A program made the position numbers and the translations under genes. The notes below the pieces were generated by a model. That model worked only from the letters and a program-made list of their open reading frames with translations. It made no database searches and had not been told where the DNA came from. This document shows, piece after piece, positions 37,441 through 51,818 of a stretch of 64,000 nt of DNA. The stretch spans positions 30,930,001-30,994,000 of the forward strand of contig NC_079882.1 of assembly GCF_029227915.1 (NCBI RefSeq). Reading direction: 5' to 3'. The stretch is from Hydractinia symbiolongicarpus (taxonomy: Eukaryota > Cnidaria > Hydrozoa > Anthoathecata > Hydractiniidae). Every line of letters begins with the position of its first letter. Position 1 is the stretch's first letter.

Positions 37441-40417
37441 GATTGGTCCCACAGTAAAAAATGATTTTTTTATCTAAATTTTTAAATGAAGCGCTACCAC
37501 AGCGCCCAGTGTAATTGCTGAGTTCAAGCAACCATGTAAAATTAAGATATTTGTTGGAGTCCAATTGTCTCATTTATCACATTTATAAGTTCAAAGTCCA
37601 AAATCAGTTCAATTAAGTCCCACAGTAAATTGGTTCTCTGTTAAAAGCCATGCAACTTGGTAATATCAGAAACATATCGCTAAATGCATGTTGGTACGGA
37701 TATGTGACGCAACCGTTGTAGCTCAAACAGACTGATAACGTTAGAAAGTCAATAAAATTTAATTTTTGAAACTGTCTTTACTTCTTCAGAGCGCGCTAAC
37801 GTCTAGGATTGGTCCCACAGTAAAAAATGACTTATTTATCTACATTTTTTAATAAAGCGCTACCACAGCGCCCAGTGGAAATGCCCTGTTCCAGCAATCA
37901 TTTCAAGTTAAGAAGAACGTTTTTTCTTGGAGTCCAATTGCGTTATTGATCAAATTTCCAGGGTCAAAGTCCACAATCATTTCAATTAAGTCCCACAGTC
38001 AATCGTTTTATTGTTAAAAGCGCTGCAACCTAGTAGAGTCAGAAAAATAACGCGAAATACATGTTGGTACGAATATGTGACGCAATTGTTGTAACTCGAA
38101 CGGAGTGATACCGTTACAAAGTCAATGAAACTTAGTTTTCGAAAATGTCTCTATTTCTTCAGCGCGTGCTAACGGCTAGGAATGGTCCCACAGTAAGAAA
38201 TGCCTTATTTATCTACATTTTTTTAATAAAGCTCTATCACTGCGCCCAGTGTAATCGTTGAGTTCAAGCAATCATGTCAAATTAAGAAGAATGTTATTTC
38301 TTGGAGTCCAATTGTCTCATTTATCACATTTATAAGTTCATAGTCTAAAATCAGTTCTATTAAGTCCCACAGTAAATTGGTTCACTGTTAAAAGCGACGC
38401 AACCTAGTAATATCTGAAACATATCGCTAAGTACATGTTGGTACGAATATGTGACACAACCGTTGTAACTCAAACGGACTGATACCGTTAGAAATTCAAT
38501 GAAATATAGTTTTTGAAATTGTCTCCATTTCTTCAGCGCGCGCTAAAGGCAAAGATTGGTCCCACAGTACAAAATGACTTATTTATCTATATTTTTAAAT
38601 GAAGCGCTACCAGCGCCCAGTGTAATCGCTAATTTCCAGCAATCATATACAATTAAGGAAAATGTTATTTCTTGGAGTCCAATTGTCTCATTTATCACAT
38701 TCATAATGTCAAAGTCCAAAATCAGTTCAATTATGTTCCACAGGCAATCGTTACACTGTTAAAAGCGATGCAACCTGGTAATATGAGAAAAATATCGCAA
38801 AATACATGTTGGTACAAATATGTGACGCAACCGTTGTACTTCAAGCGGACGGATACTGTTAGAAACTCAAGGAAATGTAGTTTTTGAAAGTGTCTCTATA
38901 TCTTCAGTGCGTGCTAACGGCTAGGATTGGTCCCACAGTAAAAAATGACTTATTTATCTAAATATTTAAATGAAGCGCTACCACAGCGCCCAGTGTAATT
39001 GCTGAGTTCCAACAACCATGTCTGAATAAGAAGAATGTTAATTCTTGGAGTCCAATTGGCTCATTCATCACATTTATAAGTTCAAAGTCCAAAATCAGCT
39101 CAATTAAGTCCCACAGCGAATCTTTTCACTGTTAAAAGCGATGCAACCTGGTAATATCAAAAACATATCGCTAAATACATGTTGGAACGAACATGTGACG
39201 CAATCGTTGTAACTACGACGGAGTGATACCGTTACAAAGTCAATGAAATTTAGTTTTTGAAATTGTCTCTATTTCTTCAGAACGCGCTAACGGCAAAGAT
39301 TGGTCCCACAGTACAAAATGACTTATTTATCTAAATTTTTAAATGAAGCGCTACCGCAGCGCCCAGTGTAATTGCTGAATTCCAGCAATCATGTCAAATT
39401 AAGGAGAATGTTATTTCTTGGAGCCCAATTGTCTCATTTATCACAAATATAAGTTCAAAGTCCACAATCAGTTAAATTAAGTCCCACATTCAATCGTCTC
39501 ATTGTTAAAAGCGATGCAACCTGGTAACATCAGAAACATATCGCTAAATACATGTTGGTACGAATACGTGAAGCAACCGTTGTAACTCAAACGGACTGAT
39601 ACCGTTAGAGAGACAATAAAATGTAATTTTTGAAACTGTCTCTATTTCTTCAGAGCGCGTTAACGTCTAGGATTGGTCCCACAGTAAAAAATGGCTTATT
39701 TATCTACATTTTTTAATAAAACGCTACCACAGCGCTCAGTGGAAATGCTCTGTTTCAGCAATCATTTCAAGTTAAAAAGAACGTTTTTGCTTGGAGTCCA
39801 ATTGGCTCATTTATCACATTTATAAGTTTAAAGTCCAAAATCAGTTCAATTATGTCCCACAGTCAATCGTTTCACTGTTAAAAGCGATGCAACCTGGTAA
39901 TATCGGAAACATATCGCAAAATACATGTTGGTACAAATATGTGACGCAACCGTTGCAACTCAAACGGAGTGATACCGTTACAAAGTCAATGAAATTTAGT
40001 TTTCGAAAATGTCTCTATTTCTTCAGCGCGTGCTAACGGCTAGGAATGGTCCCACAGTAAGAAATGCCTTATTTATCTACATTTTTTTAATAAAGCGCTA
40101 TCACTGCGCCCAGTGTAATCGTTGAGTTCAAGCAATCATGTCAAATTAAGAAGAATGTTATTTCTTGGAGTCCAATTGTCTCATTTATCACATTTATAAG
40201 TTCAAAGTCTAAAATCAGTTCTATTAAGTCCCACAGTAAATTGGTTCACTGTTAAAAGCGACGCAACCTAGTAATATCTGAAACATATCGCTAAGTACAT
40301 GTTGGTACGAATATGTGACACAACCGTTGTAACTCAAACGGAGTGATACCGTTAGAAATTCAATGAAATATAGTTTTTGAAATTGTCTCCATTTCTTCAG
40401 CGCGCGCTAAAGGCAAA
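37441..40417. repeat. Second copy of the 14.3-15.8 and 18.8-22.5 kb unit order
   Basis: Units 37441, 37807, 38180 and 38554 match 14327, 14691, 15064 and 15438. Units 38554-40043 match 21021-22510 at offset 17533. The unit at 37441 lacks the same 7 bp as those at 14327 and 18418. The unit at 40044 returns to the 38180 type, so five units later the same cycle restarts. This copy keeps a unit (39298) that was lost in the hybrid at 19155. Confidence 0.8.
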
Positions 40418-43400
40418 GATTGGTCCCACAGTACAAAATGACTTATTTATCTAAATTTTTAAATAAAGCGCTACCGCAGCGCCCAGTGTAATTGCTGAAT
40501 TCCAGCAATCATGTCAAATTAAGGAGAATGTTATTTCTTGGAGCCCAATTGTCTCATTTATCACAAATATAAGTTCAAAGTCCACAATCAGTTAAATTAT
40601 GTTCCACAGGCAATCGTTACACTGTTAAAAGCGATGAAACCTGGTAATATGAGAAAAATATCGCAAAATACATGTTGGTACAAATATGTGACGCAACCGT
40701 TGTACTTCAAGCGGACGGATACTGTTAGAAACTCAAGGAAATGTAGTTTTTGAAAGTGTCTCTATATCTTCAGTGCGTGCTAACGGCTAGGATTGGTCCC
40801 ACAGTAAAAAATGACTTATTTATCTAAATATTTAAATGAAGCGCTACCACAGCGCCCAGTGTAATTGCTGAGTTCCAACAACCATGTCTGAATAAGAAGA
40901 ATGTTAATTCTTGGAGTCCAATTGGCTCATTCATCACATTTATAAGTTCAAAGTCCAAAATCAGCTCAATTAAGTCCCACAGTGAATCTTTTCACTGTTA
41001 AAAGCGATGCAACCTGGTAATATCAAAAACATATCGCTAAATACATGTTGGAACGAACATGTGACGCAACCGTTGTAACTACGACGGAGTGATACCGTTA
41101 CAAAGTCAATGAAATTTAGTTTTTGAAATTGTCTCCATTTCTTCAGAACGCGCTAACGGCAAAGATTGGTCCCACAGTACAAAATGACTTATTTATCTAA
41201 ATTTTTAAATGAAGCGCTACCGCAGCGCCCAGTGTAATTGCTGAATTCCAGCAATCATGTCAAATTAAGGAGAATGTTATTTCTTGGAGCCCAATTGTCT
41301 CATTTATCAGAAATATAAGTTCAAAGTCCACAATCAGTTAAATTAAGTCCCACATTCAATCGTCTCATTGTTAAAAGCGATGCAACCTGGTAACATCAGA
41401 AACATATCGCTAAATACATGTTGGTACGAATACGTGAAGCAACCGTTGTAACTCAAACGGACTGATACCGTTAGAGAGACAATAAAATGTAATTTTTGAA
41501 ACTGTCTCTATTTCTTCAGAGCGCGTTAACGTCTAGGATTGGTCCCACAGTAAAAAATGGCTTATTTATCTACATTTTTTAATAAAACGCTACCACAGCG
41601 CTCAGTGGAAATGCTCTGTTCCAGCAATCATTTCAAGTTAAAAAGAACGTTTTTTCTTGGAGTCCAATTGGCTCATTTATCACATTTATAAGTTTCAAGT
41701 CCAAAATCAGTTCAATTATGTCCCACAGTCAATCGTTTCACTGTTAAAAGCGATGCAACCTGGTAATATCGGAAACATATCGCAAAATACATGTTGGTAC
41801 AAATATGTGACGCAACCGTTGCAACTCAAACGGAGTGATACCGTTACAAAGTCAATGAAATTTAGTTTTTGAAACTGTCTCTATTTCTTCAGCGCGAGCT
41901 AACGGCTAGGATTGGTCCCACAGTAAAAAATGACTTATTAATCTACATTTTTTAATAAAGCGCTATCACAGCGCCCAGTGTAATCGTTGAGTTCAAGCAA
42001 TCATGTCAAATTAAGAAAAATGCTATTTCTTTGAGTCCAATTGTCTCATTTATCACATTTATAAGTTCAAAGTCCAAAATCAGTTCAATTAAGTCCCACA
42101 GTAAATTGTTTCACTGTTAAAAGCCATGCAACTTGGTAATATCTGAAAGATATCGTTAAACACATGCTGGTACGATTATGTAATGCGACCGCTGTACTTC
42201 AAGCGGACGGATACCGTTAGAAACTCAATGAAATGTAGGTTTTGAAACTGTCTCTATATCTTCAGCGCGTTCTAACTGTTAGGATTGCTCCCACAGTAAA
42301 AAATGACTTATTTATCTAAACTTATAAATGAAGCGCTACCACAGCGCCCAGTGTAATCGCTGAGTTTCAGCAACCATGTCAGATGAAGAAGAAGGTTCTT
42401 TCTTGGAGTCGAATTGGCTCATGTATCACATTTATAAGTTCAAAGTCCACAATCAGTTAAATTAAGTCCCACATTCAATCGTCTCATTGTTAAAAGCGAT
42501 GCAACCTGGTAACATCAGAAACATATCGCTAAATACATGTTGGTACGAATACGTGAAGCAACCGTTGTAACTCAAACGGACTGATACCGTTAGAGAGACA
42601 ATAAAATGTAATTTTTGAAACTGTCTCTATTTCTTCAGAGCGCGTTAACGTCTAGGATTGGTCCCACAGTAAAAAATGGCTTATTTATCTACATTTTTTA
42701 ATAAAACGCTACCACAGCGCTCAGTGGAAATGCTCTGTTACAGCAATCATTTCAAGTTAAAAAGAACGTTTTTTCTTGGAGTCCAATTGGCTCATTTATC
42801 ACATTTATAAGTTTAAAGTACAAAATCAGTTCAATTATGTCCCACAGTCAATCGTTTCACTGTTAAAAGCGATGCAACCTGGTAATATCGGAAACATATC
42901 GCAAAAGACATGTTGGTACAAATATGTGACGCAACCGTTGCAACTCAAACGGAGTGATACCGCTACAAAGTCAATAAAATTTAGTTTTTGAAACTGTCTC
43001 TATTTCTTCAGCGCGAGCTAACGGCTAGGATTGGTCCCACAGTAAAAAATGACTTATTAATCTACATTTTTTAATAAAGCGCTATCACAGCGCCCAGTGT
43101 AATCGTTGAGTTCAAGCAATCATGTCAAATTAAGAAAAATGCTATTTCTTTGAGTCCAATTGTCTCATTTATCACATTTATAAGTTCAAAGTCCAAAATC
43201 AGTTCAATTAAGTCCCACAGTAAATTGGTTCACTGTTAAAAGCCATGCAACTTGGTAATATCTGAAAGATATCGTTAAACACATGCTGGTACGATTATGT
43301 GATGCGACCGCTGTACTTCAAGCGGACGGAAACCGTTAGAAACTCAATGAAATGTAGGTTTTGAAACTGTCTCTATATCTTCAGCGCGTTCTAACGGTTA

Positions 43401-46400
43401 GGATTGCTCCCACAGTAAAAAATGACTTATTTATCTAAACTTATAAATGAAGCGCTACCACAGCGCCCAGTGTAATCGCTGAGTTTCAGCAACCATGTCA
43501 GATGAAGAAGAAGGTTCTTTCTTGGAGTCGAATTGGCTCATGTATCACATTTATAAGTTCAAAGTCCAAAATAAGTTCAATTAAGTCCGACAATCAATCG
43601 TTTCACTGTTAAAAGCGATGCAACCTGGTAATATCAGAAACATATCGCTGAATACATGTTGGTACGAATATATGACGCAACAGTTGTAACTGAAACGGAG
43701 TGATACCGTTACAAAGTCAATGAAATTTTGTTTTTGAAACTGTCTCTATATCTGCAGCGCGTGCTAACGGCTAGGATTGGTCCCACAGTAAAAAATGGCT
43801 TATTTATCTAAATTTTTAAATGAAGCGCTACCACAGCGTGCAGTGTAATCGCTGAGTTCCAGCAACCATGTCAGATTAAGAAAAATGTTATTTCTTGTAG
43901 TCCAATTGGTTTATTTATCACATTTATAAGTTCAAAGTCCAAAATCAGTTCAATTAAGTCCCACAGGCAGTCGTTTCACTGTTAAAAACGATGCAACCTT
44001 GTAATATCAGAAACATATCGCTAAATACATGTTGGTACGAATATGTGACGCACCCGTGGTAACTCAAACGGAGTGATAATGTTAGAAAGTCAATGAGATA
44101 AAGTTTTTGAAACTGTCTCTATTTCTTCAGCGTGCGCTATTGACTAGGATTGGCCCCACAGTACAGAATGACTTATTTATCTAAATTTCTAAATGAAGCG
44201 CTGCCGCAGCGCCCAGTGTAACCGCTGAATTCCAGCAATCATTTCAAATTAAGAAGAACGTTTTTTCTTGGAGTCCAGTTGTCTTATTGATCATATTTCT
44301 AGGGTCAAAGTCCAAAATAATTTCAATTAAGTCCCACAGTCGATCGTTTCATTGTAAAAAGCGATGCAACCTGGTAACATCAGAAACATATCGCTAAATA
44401 CATGTTGGTACAAATACGTGAAGCAACCGTTGTAACTCAAACGGACTGATACCGTTAGAGAGACAATAAAATGTAATTTTTGAAACTGTCTCTATTTCTT
44501 CAGAGCGTGTTAACGTCTAGGATTGGTCCCACAGTAAAAAATGGCTTATTTATCTACATTTTTTGATAAAACGCTACAACAGCGCTCAGTGGAAATGCTC
44601 TGTTCCAGCAATCATTTCAAGTTAAAAAGAACGTTTTTTCTTGGAGTCCAATTGGCTCATTTATCACATTTATAAGTTTAAAGTCCAAAATCAGTTCAAT
44701 TATGTCCCACAGTCAATCGTTTCACTGTTAAAAGCGATGCAACCTGGTAATATCGGAAACATATCGCAAAATACATGTTGGTACAAATATGTGACGCAAC
44801 CGTTGCAACTCAAACGGAGTGATACCGTTACAAAGTCAATGAAATTTAGTTTTTGAAACTGTCTCTATTTCTTCAGCGCGAGCTAACGGCTAGGATTGGT
44901 CCCACAGTAAAAAATGACTTAATAATCTACATTTTTTAATAAAGCGCCATCACAGCGCCCAGTGTAATCGTTGAGTTCAAGCAATCATGTCAAATTAAGA
45001 AAAATGCTATTTCTTTGAGTCCAATTGTCTCATTTATCACATTTATAAGTTCAAAGTCCAAAATCAGTTCAATTAAGTCCCACAGTAAATTGGTTCACTG
45101 TTAAAAGCCATGCAACTTGGTAATATCTGAAAGATATCGTTAAACACATGCTGGTACGATTATGTGATGCGACCGCTGTACTTCAAGCGGACGTATACCG
45201 TTAGAAACTCAATGAAATGTAGGTTTTGAAACTGTCTCTATATCTTCAGCGCGTTCTAACGGTTAGGATTGCTCCCACAGTAAAAAATGACTTATTTATC
45301 TAAACTTATAAATGAAGCGCTACCACAGCGCCCAGTGTAATCGCTGAGTTCCAGCAACCATGTCAGATGAAGAAGAAGGTTCTTTCTTGGAGTCGAATTG
45401 GCTCATGTATCACATTTATAAGTTCAAATTCCAAAATAAGTTCAATTAAGTCCCACAGTCAATCGTTGCACTGTTAAAAGCGATGCAACCTGGTAACATC
45501 AGAAACATATCGGTAAACACATGTTGGTACGAATATGTGACGCGCCCGTTGTACTTCAAGCGGACGGATACCGTTAGAAACTTAATGAAATGTAGTGTTT
45601 GAAACTGTCTCTATATCTTCAGCGCGTGCTAACGGCTAGGATTTGTCCCACAGTAAAGAATGACTTATTTATCTAAATTTTTAAGTGAAGCGCTACCACG
45701 GCGCCCAGTGTAATCGCTGAGTTCCAGCAACCATGTCAGATTAAGAAGAATGTTATTTCTTGGAGTCCAATTGGCTCATTTATCACATTTATAAGTTCAA
45801 AGTCCAAAATCAGTTCAATAAAGTCCCACAGTCAATCGTTTCACTGTTAAAAGCGATTGAACCTGGTAACATCAGAAACATATCGCTAAATACATGTTGG
45901 TACGAATATGTAACGCAACCGTTGTAACTCAAACGGAGTGATACCGTTACAAAGTCAATGAAATGTATTTTTTGAAAATGTCTCTATTTCTTCAGCGCGA
46001 GCTACCGGCTAGGATTGGTTCCACAGTAAAAAATGACTTATTTATCTACATTTTTAAACACAGCTCTATCACAGCGCCCAGTTTAATCGCTTAGTTACAG
46101 CAATCATGTCAAATTGAGAAGAATGTTATTTCTTGGAGTCCAATTGGCTCATTTATCACATATATAAAGTCAAAGTCCGAAATCAGTTCAATTAAGTCCC
46201 ACAGGCAGTCGTTTCACTGTTAAAAACGATGCAACCTTGTAATATCAGAAACATATCGCTAAATACATGTTGGTACGAATATGTGACGCACCCGTGGTAA
46301 CTCAAACGGAGTGATAATGTTAGAAAGTCAATGAGATAAAGTTTTTGAAACTGTCTCTATTTCTTCAGCGTGCGCTATTGACTAGGATTGGCCCCACAGT

Positions 46401-47876
46401 ACAGAATGACTTATTTATCTAAATTTCTAAATGAAGCACTGCCGCAGCGCCCAGTGTAACCGCTGAATTCCAGCAATCATTTCAAATTAAGAAGAACATT
46501 TTTTCTTAGAGTCCAGTTGTCTTATTGATCACATTTCTAGGGTCAAAGTCCAAAATAATTTCAATTAAGTCCCACAGTCGATCCTTTCATTGTTAAAAGC
46601 GATGCAACCTAGTAGAGTCATAAAAATATCGCTAAACACATGTTGGTACGAATATGTGACGCAACCGTTGTAACTCAAACGGAGTGATATCGTTAGAAAG
46701 TCAATGAATTAAAGTTTTTGAAACTGTCTTTATTTCCTCAGCGCGCGCTAACGGCTAAGATTGGTCCCACAGTACAGAATGACTTATTTATCTAAATATC
46801 TAAATGAAGCGCTGCCGCAGCGCCCAGTGTAACCGCTGAATTCCAGCAATCATGTCAAAATAAGAAGAATGTTATATCTTGGAGTCCAATTTGTTCATTC
46901 ATCACATTCATATCTTCAAAGTCCAAAATCAGTTCAATTAAGTCGCACGGTCAATTGTTTCACTGTTAAAAGCGACGCAACCTAGTAATATCTGAAACAC
47001 ATCGCTAAGTACATGTTGGTACGAATATGTGACGTAACCGTTGTAACTCAAACGGACTGATACAGTTAGAAAGTCAAGGAAATATAGTTTTTGAAATTGT
47101 CTCCATTTCTTCAGCGTGCGCTAACGGCAAAGATTGGTCCCACAGTACAAAATGACTTACTTATCTAAATCTTTAAATGAAGCGCCACCTCAGCGCCCAG
47201 TGTAATTGCTGAATTCCAGCAATCATGTGAGATTAAGAAGAATGTTATTTCTTGGAGTCCAATTGGCTCATTTATCACATTTATAAGTTCAAAGTCCAAA
47301 ATCAGTTCAATTAAGTCCCACAGTCAATCGTTTCACTGTTAAAAGCGATGCAACCTGGTAATATCAGAAACATATCGCAAAATACATGTTGGTACAAATA
47401 TGTGACGCAACCGTTGCAACTCAAACGGAGTGATACCGTTACAAAGTCAATGAAATTTAGTTTTTGAAAATGTCTCTATTTCTTCATCGCGAGCTAACGG
47501 CTAGGATTGGTCCCACAGTAAAAAATGACTTATTTTTCTACATTTTTAAATACAGCGCTATCACAGCTCACAGTGTAACCGCTGAATTCCAGCAATCATT
47601 TCAAATTAAGAAGAACCTTTTTTCTTGGAGTCCAGTTGTCTTATTGATCATATTTCTAGGGTCAAAGTCCAAAATAATTTCAATTAAGTCCCACAGTCAA
47701 TCATTTCATTGTTAAAGCGATGCAACCTAGTAGAGTCAGAAAAATATCGCTAAACACATGTTGGTACGAATATGTGACGCAACCGTTGTACCTCAAATGG
47801 AGTGATATCGACAGAAAGTCAATGCAATAAAGTTTTTGAAATTGTCTCCATTTCCTCAGCGCGCGCTAACGGCTAA
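40418..47876. repeat. 16-unit HOR block E, copy 3 (expanded to 20 units)
   Basis: Units 40791-42283 match 28103-29595 at offset 12688. Units 43775 and 44148 match 29968 and 30341 at 13807. Units 44894-47505 match 30714-33325 at 14180. The steps of 1119 and 373 bp are an inserted three-unit segment (42656, 43029, 43402) and one inserted unit (44521). The first unit (40418) is a hybrid of the 38554 and 39298 types joined near 40460 and switching back to the 38554 type near 40597. Copy 3 lies about 7 kb from copy 2, separated by block D-like units. Confidence 0.85.
42656..43774. repeat. Three-unit insertion within HOR copy E3
   Basis: 42656 begins as the 41537 type (CGCTACCACAGCGCTCAG), and 43029 and 43402 repeat 41910 and 42283. 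The preceding unit at 42283 switches in its middle (near 42450) from AAAATAAGTTC to ACAATCAGTTAAATT. That switch places the exchange point inside it. Confidence 0.8.
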
Positions 47877-48993
47877 GATTGGTCCCACAGTACAGAATGA
47901 CTTATTTATCTAGATTTTTAAATGAAGCGCTACCGCAGCGCCCAGTGTAACCGTTGAATTCCAGCAATCATGTGAAAATAAGAAGAATGTTATTTCTTGG
48001 TGTCCAATTGGCTCATTTATCACATTTATAAGTTCAAAGTCCAAAATCAGTTCAATTAAGTTCCACAGGCAATCGTTTCACTGTTAAAAGCGATGCAACC
48101 TTGTAATAGCAGAAACATATCGCTAAATACATGTTGGTACGAATATGTGACGCAACCGTTGTAACTCAAATGGAGTGATATCGTTAGAAAGTCAATGAAA
48201 TAAAGTTTTTGAAACTGTCTCTATTTCTTCAGCGTGCGCTATCGACTAGGATTGGTCCCACAGTACAGAATGACTTATTTATCTAAATTTCTAAATGAAG
48301 CGCTGCCGCAGCGCACAGTGTAACCGCTGAATTCCAGCAATCATTTCAAATTAAGAAGAACGTTTTTTCTTGGAGTCCAGTTGTCTTATTGATCATATTT
48401 CTAGGGTCAAAGTCCAAAATAATTTCAATTAAGTCCCACAGTCAATCGTTTCATTGTTAAAGCGATGCAACCTAGTAGAGTCAGAAAAATATCGCTAAAC
48501 ACATGTTGGTACGAATATGTGACGCAACCGTTGTAACTCAAATGGAGTGATATCGTTAGAAAGTCAATGCAATAAATTTTTGAAACTGTCTCCATTTCCT
48601 CAGCGCGCGCTAACGGCTAAGATTGGTCCCACAGTACAGAATGACTTATTCATCTAGATTTTTAAATGAAGCGCTACCGCAGCGCCCAGTGTAACCGTTG
48701 AATTCCAGCAATCATGTGAAAATAAGAAGAATGTTATTTCTTGGTGTCCAATTGGCTCATTTATCACATTTATAAGTTCAAAGTCCAAAATCAGTTCAAT
48801 TAAGTTCCACAGGCAATCGTTTCACTGTTAAAGGCGATGCAACCTTGTAATATCAGAAACATATCGCTAAATACATGTTGGTATGAATATGTGACGCAAC
48901 CGTTGTACCTCAAACGGACTGATACCGTTAGAAAGTCAAGGAAATATAGTTTTTGAACTTGTCTCCATTTCTTCAGCGTGCGCTAACGGCAAA
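47877..48993. repeat. Three units leading from block E to block G
   Basis: Units 47877, 48250 and 48621. The first and third match at offset 744 (CATCTAGATTTTTAAATG in the third, TTATCTAGATTTTTAAATG in the first). Unit 48250 shares the AGAACGTTTTTTC segment with block E. This is the in-register continuation that was lost at 34011 after copy E2. Confidence 0.75.
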
Positions 48994-50326
48994 GATTGGT
49001 CCCACAGTACAAAATGACTTACTTATCTAAATTTTTAAATGAAGCGCTACCGCAGCGCCCAGTGTAATTGCTGAATTCCAGCAATCATGTCAAAATAAGA
49101 AGAATGTTATATCTTGGAGTCCAATTTGTTCATTCATCACATTCATAACTTCGAAGTCCAAGATCAGTTCAATTAAGTCCCACGGTCAATCGTTTCACTG
49201 TTAAAAGCGACGCAACCTAGTAATATCTGAAACATATCGCTAAGTACATGTTGGTACCAATATGTGACGTAACCGTTGTAACTCAAACGGACTGATACCG
49301 TTAGAAAGTCAAGGAAATATAGTTTTTGAACTTGTCTCCATTTCTTCAGCGTGCGCTAACGGCAAAGATTGGTCCCACAGTACAAAATGACTTACTTATC
49401 TAAATTTTTAAATGAAGCGCTACCGCAGCGCCCAGTGTAATTGCTGAATTCCAGCAATCATGTGAGATTAAGAAGAATGTTATTTCTCGGAGTCCAATTG
49501 GGTCATTTATCACATTTATAAGTTCAAAGTTCAAAATCAGTTCATTTAAGTCCCACAGTCAATCGTTTCACTGTTAAAAGCGATGCAACCTGGTAATATC
49601 AGAAACATAACGCTAAATACATGTTGGTACGAATATGTGACGCAACCGTTGTAACTCAAAGGGAGTGATATCGTTAGAAAGTCAATGAAATAAAGTTTTT
49701 GAAACTGTCTCCATTTCCTCAGCGCGCGCTAACGGCTAAGATTGGTCCCACAGTACAGAATGACTTATTTATCTAAATTTCTAAATAAAGCGCTACTGCA
49801 GCGCCCAGTGTAACCGCTGAATTCCAGCAATCATGTCAAAATAAGAAGAATGTTATTTCTTGGAGTCCAATTGGCTCAGTTATCACATTTATAAGTTCAA
49901 AGTCCAAAATCAGTTCAATTAAGTCCCACAGTCAATCGTTTCACTGTTAAAAGCGATGCAACCTGGTAATATCAGAAACATATCGCAAAATACATGTTGG
50001 TACAAGTATGTGACGCAACCGTTGCAACTCAAACGGAGTGATACCGTTGCAAATTCAATGAAATTTTGTTTTTGAAAATGTCTCTTTTTCTTCAGCGCGA
50101 GCTAACGGCTAGGATTGGTCCCATAGTAAAAAATGACTTATTTATCTACATTTTTAAATACAGCGCTATCACAGCGCCCAGTTTAATCGCTGAGTTCCAG
50201 CAATCATTTCAAATTAAGAAGAACCTTTTTTCTTGGAGTCCAGTTGTCTTATTGATCATATTTCTAGGGTCAAAGTCCAAAATCAGTTCAATTAAGTCCC
50301 ACAGTCAATCTTTTCACTGTTAAAAA
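48835..50326. repeat. 4-unit HOR block G, copy 1 (1492 bp)
   Basis: It matches 50327-51818 at offset 1492 with almost no differences. One I see is AGTAATATCTG near 49221 against AGTTATATCTG. Unit starts are 48994, 49367, 49740 and 50113. Units 48994 and 49367 resemble each other (TTTTTGAACTTGTCTCC, ATGACTTACTTATC). Confidence 0.9.
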
Positions 50327-51818
50327 CCATGCAACTTGGTAATATCAGAAACATATCGCTAAATACATGTTGGTATGAATATGTGACGCAACCGTTGTAC
50401 CTCAAACGGACTGATACCGTTAGAAAGTCAAGGAAATATAGTTTTTGAACTTGTCTCCATTTCTTCAGCGTGCGCTAACGGCAAAGATTGGTCCCACAGT
50501 ACAAAATGACTTACTTATCTAAATTTTTAAATGAAGCGCTACCGCAGCGCCCAGTGTAATTGCTGAATTCCAGCAATCATGTCAAAATAAGAAGAATGTT
50601 ATATCTTGGAGTCCAATTTGTTCATTCATCACATTCATAACTTCGAAGTCCAAGATCAGTTCAATTAAGTCCCACGGTCAATCGTTTCACTGTTAAAAGC
50701 GACGCAACCTAGTTATATCTGAAACATATCGCTAAGTACATGTTGGTACCAATATGTGACGTAACCGTTGTAACTCAAACGGACTGATACCGTTAGAAAG
50801 TCAAGGAAATATAGTTTTTGAACTTGTCTCCATTTCTTCAGCGTGCGCTAACGGCAAAGATTGGTCCCACAGTACAAAATGACTTACTTATCTAAATTTT
50901 TAAATGAAGCGCTACCGCAGCGCCCAGTGTAATTGCTGAATTCCAGCAATCATGTGAGATTAAGAAGAATGTTATTTCTCGGAGTCCAATTGGGTCATTT
51001 ATCACATTTATAAGTTCAAAGTTCAAAATCAGTTCATTTAAGTCCCACAGTCAATCGTTTCACTGTTAAAAGCGATGCAACCTGGTAATATCAGAAACAT
51101 AACGCTAAATACATGTTGGTACGAATATGTGACGCAACCGTTGTAACTCAAAGGGAGTGATATCGTTAGAAAGTCAATGAAATAAAGTTTTTGAAACTGT
51201 CTCCATTTCCTCAGCGCGCGCTAACGGCTAAGATTGGTCCCACAGTACAGAATGACTTATTTATCTAAATTTCTAAATAAAGCGCTACTGCAGCGCCCAG
51301 TGTAACCGCTGAATTCCAGCAATCATGTCAAAATAAGAAGAATGTTATTTCTTGGAGTCCAATTGGCTCAGTTATCACATTTATAAGTTCAAAGTCCAAA
51401 ATCAGTTCAATTAAGTCCCACAGTCAATCGTTTCACTGTTAAAAGCGATGCAACCTGGTAATATCAGAAACATATCGCAAAATACATGTTGGTACAAGTA
51501 TGTGACGCAACCGTTGCAACTCAAACGGAGTGATACCGTTGCAAATTCAATGAAATTTTGTTTTTGAAAATGTCTCTTTTTCTTCAGCGCGAGCTAACGG
51601 CTAGGATTGGTCCCATAGTAAAAAATGACTTATTTATCTACATTTTTAAATACAGCGCTATCACAGCGCCCAGTTTAATCGCTGAGTTCCAGCAATCATT
51701 TCAAATTAAGAAGAACCTTTTTTCTTGGAGTCCAGTTGTCTTATTGATCATATTTCTAGGGTCAAAGTCCAAAATCAGTTCAATTAAGTCCCACAGTCAA
51801 TCTTTTCACTGTTAAAAG
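50327..51818. repeat. 4-unit HOR block G, copy 2
   Basis: Tandem partner of the preceding tetramer. The match ends near 51818: copy 1 continues AACCATGCAACTTGG while this copy continues AGCGATGCAACCTGG. That sets the duplication boundary within a few bases of 50326 and 51818. Very high identity suggests a recent event. Confidence 0.88.
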
